56,387 nucleotides of DNA from an uncultured Oceanospirillaceae bacterium (GTDB lineage Bacteria > Pseudomonadota > Gammaproteobacteria > Pseudomonadales > Balneatricaceae): positions 1 through 56,387 of the forward strand of contig CAKZOD010000056.1 in NCBI GenBank assembly GCA_937136055.1, given 5' to 3'. Made by a program: the position numbers and the translations under genes. Of this stretch, positions 44,540 through 52,400 are shown in pieces (positions within the stretch are counted from its first letter, which is position 1; every line of letters begins with the position of its first letter). The notes beneath the pieces are model-generated. The model was not told the DNA's origin and did no database searches. It saw only the letters and a program-made list of their open reading frames with translations.

Positions 44540-45598
44540 TTGATTAAAAAAGTATTCATTGTAGGGCTTTTTTTAGCACAAAGCGTTCATGCTCAAGAGC
44601 TATCGATGCGTATTGACAGCTTTAGTTATTCTGAGCCTTATACTTTAGATGGTTTACTGAATAATCTAAGTGGTGACTTATCTTCAGGTGATGTGGCTAT
44701 GACATTTAATGAAGCAAAGCTTACCTACGCGAAAGATAATTGGCACATCTCTGTATTGAGCCGGTTAGATTATTTGTTAGAGTTTAATAGTGATACCGCT
44801 GCTATTTTCCATAGCATTGAGAATGATATAGCGCTGGATGTAGGTAGAAATTACGCAATTGATTTAAAAGCACATCATATGATTAGCCGAGGTGTTCAAG
44901 GTGGCTATAAGTGGCACGTAGATGATGAGCGATGGTTGCAAGCAGATGTCACTTTGTTAAAAAGCTCTAAGATACTTTCTGGTGAGCTTAAAGGCCAATG
45001 GCAGGAAACTGCTGATGGTAGGCAGTTAACTAGATTAGATTTAGATTACCAATACAGTAAAGATTTATTATTTGGGGAGCCTGTAAATCACAGTGATGCT
45101 ACTGGGATCGCTATTGATGTTGCTGGTGCCTGGCAGTATTCCGATCAGCTGTCGTTAGATTTCAAAGCACAAGATTTGTTCTCACGTATTTATTGGACGG
45201 ATGTTCCAAGTACCCAAGCTTCTGCCAATTCGATTAATAATGTGGTTATTACTGATGGAAAGGTCAATGTTCAACCGCTGTTGTCAGGTAAAACAACAAA
45301 AGGGAACTATGATCAAAAATTGCCCACACGATTATTGATTGGCGCAAATTATCAAACCAACTCTCACACATTAAGGGCTGAAATATTTCAAGTAGCTAGC
45401 TTTACTTTTCCCCGTGTGAAATATCAATATCAAGCACAAAAAGACCTTAAGTTTCAAATGGGTTACGATTTTAAATCTCAAGCTGTGAGCGCTGGAGCGT
45501 ACACTAAATATGGGTTTATTAATTTAATGGCTGATGATTTATCATTAAAGAAAGCGCATACGCTTGGAGTTTCTGCTGGCGTTAATTTGAAGTTTTAG
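44540..45598 (+). CDS. Outer-membrane beta-barrel-like protein of unknown function
   Basis: 352 residues. A signal peptide (M-I-K-K-V-F-I-V-G-L-F-L-A, cleavage after V-H-A) is followed by alternating amphipathic strands. The last residue is Phe (G-V-N-L-K-F), the barrel-assembly signal. It uses a TTG start at 44540 preceded by TTGGAG. No known porin or receptor signature is visible. The gene sits directly after the large lipoprotein gene, so the two may form an envelope pair. Confidence 0.72.
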   Translation: MIKKVFIVGLFLAQSVHAQELSMRIDSFSYSEPYTLDGLLNNLSGDLSSGDVAMTFNEAKLTYAKDNWHISVLSRLDYLLEFNSDTAAIFHSIENDIALDVGRNYAIDLKAHHMISRGVQGGYKWHVDDERWLQADVTLLKSSKILSGELKGQWQETADGRQLTRLDLDYQYSKDLLFGEPVNHSDATGIAIDVAGAWQYSDQLSLDFKAQDLFSRIYWTDVPSTQASANSINNVVITDGKVNVQPLLSGKTTKGNYDQKLPTRLLIGANYQTNSHTLRAEIFQVASFTFPRVKYQYQAQKDLKFQMGYDFKSQAVSAGAYTKYGFINLMADDLSLKKAHTLGVSAGVNLKF

Positions 45599-45942
45599 AA
45601 TGAGTCGTTCTTGCTAGTTTTTAAATTTCACGTGAGCTCATTTTACCTGAGCTCTCGCTGTCGCGTTTTGATGGCTATCCCTTATCGATTAAGCCCTAAA
45701 CATCCCTGTCCCATAAGTTGCCCATAGAGAGGTTTAGGGATTTCACCAAATACTCTTTAGAAGCTTTCCTGAAATAAATCTAGTAAATACTGCGTGATGG
45801 ATAAATATTGGGTTTTTAAATAACCAACTAACGTCGTTAAACGCAGAATATCCTCATTAAACGGTTAGATAATGCATAATTGCAGCGCACTAACCGACTA
45901 TCCTATATCTGCTGCTCGTTGTTGGATCTTAGAGGATTAGCT
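45599..45942. other. Intergenic region before the EutA-like gene
   Basis: About 340 bases without a convincing gene. It contains a 7-bp hairpin, GAGCTCA and TGAGCTC (45634-45654), a possible terminator without a U-run, and an 8-bp inverted repeat, CCCTAAAC and GTTTAGGG (45694-45739), around a 30-base loop. AGAGGATTAG before 45943 is the ribosome site of the next gene. Confidence 0.5.
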
Positions 45943-46713
45943 ATGTTAAAAGTCGAAACAATCTCCCATCAACGGCCGCTTGAGCCAATAGCACCTTTGG
46001 GGCGTATTGGGGTGATTGCACTGGGCACTGATATCAATATCGAACAAGATTTACGCCGTATTTACCCGCAGGGTGTGGAAATATTTACCAGCCGTGTGCG
46101 TAACTATAATCCTTTAACCATTGAAAATTTACGGCGTATGAGCGATACCATCGCACAAACCGCTGATACAATTTTGCCAGGTACCAAGCTTGATGCAGTG
46201 ATTTATGGCTGTACTTCAGGCTCTGTAGCGATAGGTGTTGATAAAGTTAAAGCATTAATCCATCAAAGCTGCCCGAATGTACCTGTCACTAATCCTTTTA
46301 GTGCAGCTCTTGAAGCCTTCAGCGTGAAAAACATCAAACGTATTTCGGTGTTAACACCTTACACCGAAACCGTTAATCGCGAAGTGGCAGCGACATTTGA
46401 GAAAAATGGCATTGAGGTGGCTAACATTGCAGGCTTTGGTTTTGAAGATGACACCGCAATGAGCTTTATTAGTGAGGAAGATGTGGCGCGAGCTGCACAT
46501 AAAATCTGCGGCTCAGATGTTGATGCACTATTTCTTTCTTGTACAGCACTGCGTGCTAGTGGTGTGATTGCATCGTTAGAACAACAATTAAATATACCGG
46601 TATTTAGCAGTAACCAAGTACTTGCGTGGCACAGTTTATCGCTAATCAACTATGCAAAACCTATTGAAGGTTTTGGAAAGTTGCTAAATACAGTTAGAAA
46701 GTTAGAAAGTTAG
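45943..46713 (+). CDS. EutA-like Asp/Glu racemase-superfamily protein
   Basis: 256 residues from the ATG at 45943, preceded by AGAGGA; a frame extension to 45880 looks non-coding. The two catalytic cysteines of the racemase/maleate isomerase/arylmalonate decarboxylase superfamily are in Y-G-C-T-S-G-S and L-S-C-T-A-L-R-A. These motifs and F-G-F-E-D-D-T are those I associate with EutA, a protein of ectoine-utilisation clusters. The usual ectoine partners (EutB, EutC, DoeB) are absent here, so the substrate is uncertain. The last codons (V-R-K-L-E-S) and the stop lie inside an 8-base tandem repeat. Confidence 0.8.
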   Translation: MLKVETISHQRPLEPIAPLGRIGVIALGTDINIEQDLRRIYPQGVEIFTSRVRNYNPLTIENLRRMSDTIAQTADTILPGTKLDAVIYGCTSGSVAIGVDKVKALIHQSCPNVPVTNPFSAALEAFSVKNIKRISVLTPYTETVNREVAATFEKNGIEVANIAGFGFEDDTAMSFISEEDVARAAHKICGSDVDALFLSCTALRASGVIASLEQQLNIPVFSSNQVLAWHSLSLINYAKPIEGFGKLLNTVRKLES

Positions 46714-46716
46714 AAA
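46693..46716. repeat. 8-base tandem repeat across the eutA-like stop codon
   Basis: Three perfect GTTAGAAA units. The frame changes from unit to unit, and the TAG in the third unit is the stop codon at 46711-46713, so a change in copy number would alter the C-terminus. Confidence 0.9.
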
Positions 46717-46741
46717 GCAGAACAGGTTTTTTACACTGATA

Positions 46742-46811
46742 AGCTCATAGCTCATAGCTCATAGCTCATAGCTCATAGCTCATAGCTCATAGCTCATAGC
46801 TCGTAGCTCGA
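46742..46811. repeat. Heptanucleotide tandem array 2 (10 AGCTCAT-type units)
   Basis: Eight perfect AGCTCAT units (46742-46797), followed by AGCTCGT and AGCTCGA. It lies between the eutA-like stop and the M20 gene, ending 30 bases before the M20 start codon. The terminal units drift toward the CTCG form seen in the other arrays. Confidence 0.95.
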
Positions 46812-46840
46812 CCAGCGTTTAACCCAAATCGGAGAGAGAA

Positions 46841-48016
46841 TTGGAAAATATACAAACAGCAATATCAGAACAGCTCAATGCGCAAATGGTGCAGTGGCGT
46901 CACCATATTCACCAATTTCCTGAGTGTGGTTTTGAAGTAAATCAAACTGCTGATTTTATTGCCGAAAAGCTCGAGAGTTTTGGTATTGAAGTGGTGCGAA
47001 ATATTGGTCAATCTGGTTTAGTGGGCATATTAAAAAACGGTACCAGTAATGCCAGCATTGGCTTGCGTGCGGATATGGATGCGTTGCATATTCTAGAGCA
47101 AAATGAGTTTGCTCATCGCTCTAAAAATGAAGGGAAGATGCATGCCTGTGGGCACGATGGTCACAGTACCATGTTACTTGGGGCTGCTGCCCATTTAGCT
47201 GAGCATCGCAGCTTTGATGGCACAGTGTATTTTATCTTTCAGCCAGATGAAGAGCACGGAAAAGGCGCGCAAGCGATGATCGATGATGGTTTGTTTGAGC
47301 GCTTTGAAATGGATTCCGTGTATGGCTTACACAATCTACCGGGCTTAGAAGCGGGTACTTTTGCAGTGCGCCCAGGATCGCTAATGGCTAGTGAGAGCAG
47401 CTTTGAGATTGAAATCAATGGCATTGGCGGTCATGCGGCGATGCCACACATGGGTGTTGATCCTATTGTTGTTGGCTCGCAAGTAGTACTTGCCTTGCAG
47501 ACAATTGCCTCGCGCAATATGAGTGCAATCAGTGAGACAACCGTTGTTTCGGCAACGGAGTTTATTACTGATGGTACTGTGAATGTGATTCCCTCACAGG
47601 TAATTATCAAAGGTGACTGTCGCTGCTTTACGGAAGCTGCATTGGCTAAGCTTGAGCGTCGTATGGGCGAAATAGTTGCGGGTATCTGCCAAGCGGCAGG
47701 GGCTGAGCATAAGTTTACTTTTGGCCACGCTTTTTACCCATTAGTTAACTCAGCAGGTGAAACAGAGCACGTTATTAAGGCTGCTCAGCAAGTGCTAGGT
47801 GCGGATAAAGTGAATGGCAGTTGTGAGCCTTTCACCATATCAGAAGATTTCTCGAGTATGTTGAGAGTTAAGCCTGGTTGTTATGGACTGCTGGGTAACG
47901 GGGTTGATTCTGTAGGTGGTTGTGCACTGCATAATCCTGAGTACGACTTTAACGATCAAATTTTATCAGCCGGCGCTCAATATTGGGTGCAATTAACGAA
48001 TAATATACTGTCCTGA
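46841..48016 (+). CDS. M20 family amidohydrolase (amidase/deacylase)
   Basis: 391 residues with the M20D layout. The N-terminal H-I-H-Q-F-P-E-C-G motif is followed by metal ligands in M-H-A-C-G-H-D-G-H, then P-D-E-E-H-G-K-G-A with the catalytic Glu pair. A dimerisation domain (about 180-300) opens with E-I-N-G-I-G-G-H-A. Relatives hydrolyse hippurate, N-acyl amino acids or indole-acetyl amino acids. It uses a TTG start at 46841 behind GGAGAGAG. Context between EutA-like and M24 genes suggests hydrolysis of a small N-acyl compound. An M20 enzyme can replace DoeB in some ectoine clusters as far as I recall, but the partner genes do not confirm this. Confidence 0.85.
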   Translation: MENIQTAISEQLNAQMVQWRHHIHQFPECGFEVNQTADFIAEKLESFGIEVVRNIGQSGLVGILKNGTSNASIGLRADMDALHILEQNEFAHRSKNEGKMHACGHDGHSTMLLGAAAHLAEHRSFDGTVYFIFQPDEEHGKGAQAMIDDGLFERFEMDSVYGLHNLPGLEAGTFAVRPGSLMASESSFEIEINGIGGHAAMPHMGVDPIVVGSQVVLALQTIASRNMSAISETTVVSATEFITDGTVNVIPSQVIIKGDCRCFTEAALAKLERRMGEIVAGICQAAGAEHKFTFGHAFYPLVNSAGETEHVIKAAQQVLGADKVNGSCEPFTISEDFSSMLRVKPGCYGLLGNGVDSVGGCALHNPEYDFNDQILSAGAQYWVQLTNNILS

Positions 48017-48106
48017 TTTGCTAATTTCCTGACTGGAAAGATGCCCGAACTCTATGGCAGTTCGGGCTAGTAGAGACAGTCTTTGTCAGTTTTAAGAGAG
48101 CTTATT

Positions 48107-49282
48107 ATGTCCCAGCTTATCACACCTCCTCGTGGCTTTAGCCATCAAGAGTTTTGCCAGCGCACTGAAAACTTACAGCGTGCTATGCATGCAAAAAATA
48201 TCGACGCAGTATTTTTTTGTACTGAGCCTGAGTTTCGCTATTTCAGTGGCTTTAAGTCACAGTTTTGGGAAAGCCCGACAAGGCCTTGGTTTTTAGTAGT
48301 GCCCAGCACTGGTAAGCCCATTGCTATCGTGCCAGAAATTGGCGTCGCAGGCTTTGATGAAACCTGGATAGAAGATGTGCGCAGTTGGCCTTCACCGCGC
48401 CCTGAGGACGATGGTATCTCTTTACTATCGAGCACCTTAAAAGAGTGTAGTACAGAGCACTTAAGAGTGGCTGCACCACTGGGGCCTGAAACTCATCTGC
48501 GTATGCCTGCGGCTAATTATCAACAGCTTTGCGATAGTTTAAGTGGTCGTGAAATGGTGGATATCTCCCTAGAGATGCGCTTGATTCGCAGTGTGAAGTC
48601 CGAGGCGGAAATTGCCAAAGTGCGCTTTGCATGTGAGGTGACAGCGGCTGGTTTTGACTATTTGAAAGAGCGCTTAGAAATTGGCATGACAGAGCGTGAA
48701 GCCTGTAAGTTAATGCACATTGAAATGCTGCGCTTAGGTGCTGATAGCTGCCCGTATTTAATATCAGCATCAGGGCAGGGCGGATATGACAATATCATTA
48801 TGGGGCCGACAGATAGAGTGCTGACACAAGGTGATATTCTGATTATAGACACCGGCGCTTGCTTTGATGGTTATTTCAGTGATTATGATCGCAACTATGC
48901 TTTTGGCACAGTTAGCGATGAAAGCCAGCGAGCTTATGAAGCGGTTTATCAATCAACCCAAGCAGGCCTTGATATTGCAGCACCGGGCAGAACAACAGGT
49001 GATGTGTGGCAGGCAATGTGGTCAGTGATGGAAAAAGCCGGAGCTTTGGGTAATGATGTAGGGCGCATGGGGCATGGTTTAGGTATGCAGTTAACTGAGT
49101 GGCCATCTAATGTTGAAGGCGGTGACGTAGTGCTTGAGCCGGGTATGGTTTTAACACTAGAGCCGGGAATGACTTTCGCGCCTAATAAAATGATGGTGCA
49201 CGAAGATAATATTGTGATCACTGAGAACGGCTGTGAAGTGTTACACAAACGCGCTTGGCGTGAAATGCCGTTGATTGGTTAG
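48107..49282 (+). CDS. M24 family metallopeptidase-fold hydrolase (Xaa-Pro peptidase-like)
   Basis: 391 residues from the ATG at 48107, preceded by AAGAGAG; a TTG at 48083 lacks such a site. An N-terminal creatinase-like domain (about 1-160) is followed by the pita-bread catalytic domain. The five metal ligands can be traced: D in I-I-D-T-G-A, D in F-S-D-Y-D-R-N, H in G-H-G-L-G, E in T-L-E-P-G and E in V-H-E-D-N. Ectoine hydrolase (DoeA/EutD) belongs to this family, but the N-terminal sequence does not look like DoeA as I remember it. It is the last gene of the EutA-M20-M24 set. A decayed heptamer array begins right after its stop codon. Confidence 0.85.
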   Translation: MSQLITPPRGFSHQEFCQRTENLQRAMHAKNIDAVFFCTEPEFRYFSGFKSQFWESPTRPWFLVVPSTGKPIAIVPEIGVAGFDETWIEDVRSWPSPRPEDDGISLLSSTLKECSTEHLRVAAPLGPETHLRMPAANYQQLCDSLSGREMVDISLEMRLIRSVKSEAEIAKVRFACEVTAAGFDYLKERLEIGMTEREACKLMHIEMLRLGADSCPYLISASGQGGYDNIIMGPTDRVLTQGDILIIDTGACFDGYFSDYDRNYAFGTVSDESQRAYEAVYQSTQAGLDIAAPGRTTGDVWQAMWSVMEKAGALGNDVGRMGHGLGMQLTEWPSNVEGGDVVLEPGMVLTLEPGMTFAPNKMMVHEDNIVITENGCEVLHKRAWREMPLIG

Positions 49283-49367
49283 GGAACAGTTACGAGTGAC
49301 GAGTTTCCAGTATCGAGCTGTAAGCTATAAAAACAATTTCCCGCGAAGAAGAGGTGCGAGTTTCGAG
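49283..49367. repeat. Decayed heptanucleotide array after the M24 gene
   Basis: Immediately after the stop codon (TAG, 49280-49282), seven heptamers run in register: GGAACAG, TTACGAG, TGACGAG, TTTCCAG, TATCGAG, CTGTAAG, CTATAAA (49283-49331). Another pair, GTGCGAG and TTTCGAG, is at 49354-49367. Several fit YKRYGAG, the complement of the CTCRYMR pattern of the intact arrays. Units are now diverged, consistent with an older array. Confidence 0.65.
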
Positions 49368-49406
49368 AAGATGAGTTGACAGTCTATGTGTTAGCTAGAA
49401 AACTGC

Positions 49407-49482
49407 ACTCGCCACTCGCCACTCGCCACTCGCCACTCGCCACTCGCCACTCGCCACTCGCCACTCGCCACTCGCCACTCGC
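49407..49482. repeat. Heptanucleotide tandem array 3 (ACTCGCC x10 plus a partial unit)
   Basis: Ten perfect ACTCGCC units and a final ACTCGC (76 bases). The last base is shared with the stop codon (TAG, 49482-49484 read on the minus strand) of the pilY1-like gene. The unit differs by one base from array 1 (CTCGCCA against CTCGCAA). It sits between two convergent genes. Confidence 0.95.
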
Positions 49483-52400
49483 TAGCGAATCTGTTGCCAA
49501 GATATACGCCTAGGGTTTGGTGGTTTGGGAGCTGTTTCAAATAGCTTTTTGATTTTAATATTCTTATTGGTGTCGTTACTGATTAGTTTATTGCCGGCAA
49601 TTATCGCACCGGTAATGATATCTTTGTTTTTACGGCCTGTGATAATCACTTCAATACTATTGCCATCACTGTCTTTAATTATTTTCTTATCAGCGTTGTC
49701 AATCAGATCGTCGCCGTTTTCATCTCCAACCACAATAGAGTCAGCACGACCGTCTACAGCATTGAGAATCATTGTCCAGCTTGAACCGCCAAAATCACAA
49801 GGTGTTGATTCAGGCGTTAAAGTGAAAAATATGACTTTATTTTTATAAAGCAATGCTTGTAAATTTACTTTTTCACCAGTTCGTTCTAACGCTTGCCCTG
49901 CCACTTTTGGAGGAGCTAGGTTCATGAACCAGCCTTTTTTACTTGCAAAATCGACAGTATGATTGCTTGTTGAGCGAAAGGTGCCTGTACTAAAGTTATT
50001 ACTTTCATAAAGCACTTCTTGAGAAACCAGGTCACTGCGTTTGACTGTCGCTGCTGATAGATTGTCTCGAATACCATAGAAGCTTTGAATAGGGTCACCT
50101 GATAATACCTTGCTATCTTCTGAGTCAAAGTATTTACCGGTACCGAATAACAGCATATAACCACCATTTGTGTGTGGTGCGATTGTCGGTGGTACCGTGA
50201 TAGGTTGCGGCACATCAATTGTGGAACTTCCATTAGGCAAAGGGTAAGTCGCACTAAAGAGTGGCTTAGTGTCTCCTGCAGTATTATTGGCAATACCCCA
50301 GTTACTGCTGTCTGAAGAGGAAAGATCAAACTTCCAAAGATTGCCTTGAAGGTCACCCGCATAAACACTATCAATACTATGATCGTTATTAGTGTCTAGC
50401 ACAGAGACTTCTGACAGGCCATTAACTCCAATGGTATTAGTACTTATGCGTTTTATTAAATCACCCGTGGCTAAGTCGACAATATATAAGTACGCTTTGG
50501 CATTTGGGTTGGCATCTGGGTTACTACGCTTGTAACCGTTGCCGAAAATAGCCGCCCATTTACCATTATTTAAGCGAGCAATCTTAATTTGACCAAGTTG
50601 TACGCCTAAATCTGCAAAATCCGTATCGTTAACAGAAATTTCCCAAAGAGAATTTGATGCTTCAAAATTGCTCGGATCGGAGGCGTCAATAGCATATATC
50701 GTAGAGCCGCCTAAACCTTGTGAGCCAACAATGATGGTTTTCCACTGGTTATTTAGGTAAGCGTCGCTCAAGGTCACTTTGCCATCAAGTAAGTACTTAT
50801 GACTGTAAGCAGGGCTTGTGAAATCTGATAGTTGGGGCACAATTGTACCTGGGATAAAACTGAAAATTTCTTCTCCGGTCAATGAATTAGCCGCGTGAAG
50901 CATGCCATCATTAGCGCTGTAATAGAGTGCCTTAACTCTATTTTTATAACGGTTTGACTGGCGAAAAGTGGTATATCTACTCCCTTCATCGCCTGCTAAC
51001 TTATTAAAGCCATAATCAAGCTTATTATCCAGAGTGGGGGTGGAGTGAATAATATCCCCAATTTTAGAGGCTCTGTCTCTGAATATTCCCCCATTTTTAA
51101 TCTCTTTGCTTGTATCTCCTCGGATATAGCTGACTTGCTCTGCTGTTAGAGCCGCTTTTTGAGCTGCTGATAAATTGGTTCGCTTGAATTCGACCCCTTT
51201 TGTATCATTGCGGGTAAATACTTCACGAGAGCTTTCTGGTTTGATCCCCATACTTGCACGCCATTTCTCTTTATTCAGTGAGACACTCAAGTCGATTTCA
51301 TAGGCTGTAAGTTCACCTTTCCAGTTATCGCTGTTAAAAGAAGACTGGTAGAGTAATGAGCCATTTTGCAAATCGGTACTATTGAGGGAAACCGCAGATG
51401 CGGAAGCTGTGCGTTCTTCTACTTGTCGAAAGGCTTTCGCTAACCCTTGTGTAACGCGTTTAGGACTGCTTGCAAGTACGTAATTATCAGGTTCGCCATC
51501 ACCATCTTCATCCCACTCTCTATTTGTGCCGTCACTGTTTTTAGGTGTGCCATCACCATCTAAATCGAGGTATCCACCGTATTTACCAGCAAGCCATAAC
51601 ATGTTGTTTTTGCCTTTCGGTGGAGAGCCCGAATATTCTTGAGAGTCAATCATAAAGGTCGAAATTGTTTGCTTACCATCTAAATCGCTACGTATATCTT
51701 GGCTATTGGCGTAGTGGGCTAAGCCGGCAATATAGAAGCTTGTATGACGACCTGAATTTAAACATTTTCCCAGTGATCTTGTACCATTAACGCAGCTACG
51801 CGTGGATATATTTTCCAAACTGCCGATTCTGTCAGTCAGTGTGGTTACGTTAATATCGCGGTCTGGGTCAGAAGGTTCACCCCAGTCGTTATTATTTAAA
51901 GTCGCAGAGCCAGAGGTGCTGTTGGTAAAGTATGTCCCTGGCAAACGCTTATCTAACCATGTGAACGCATCGTTCATCCCGATAATGAAGTTTTTTTGAC
52001 AGCTGTGCAAAATAGGATCTTCCCAGCTCTTGATAACAGGGAAACGTTCATTGTCTAAATTGAGGCCATCAGAGTACTCTTTGGTGGGTTTTAGCTTTTT
52101 GAAGTAGCGTAATGATTCATAAAATAATTCAGCAGCAGGATCATAAGATTTATAGCCGTAATCACTAAAGTGATTGATGTAGTTGATAACCCCGGTATAG
52201 TCATTTTTGCTGTGTGCTTTTGGGTCTGGAAATTGAATGAAGGTGCCGTCTTCATTGACTTCTTTTGCTGGATTGTTAGATAAAGTACCATCAGTATTCG
52301 GCTTTTCAGAACCGATATATTTCATATTAGCTCTAAGCACGCCGCCGTTACGCGTTTTTGAGTTGTCTCGGGCGTAGCTTGTGACAGCAAAGCGCATAGC

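Noticed and set aside
45694..45739. Inverted repeat CCCTAAAC / GTTTAGGG before the eutA-like gene as a riboswitch
   Set aside because: Only an 8-bp outer stem around a 30-base loop is visible, with no known aptamer motif.
23407..49482. Heptamer arrays considered as CRISPR arrays
   Set aside because: The 7-base units are directly contiguous with no spacers, and no cas-like gene is in the window.
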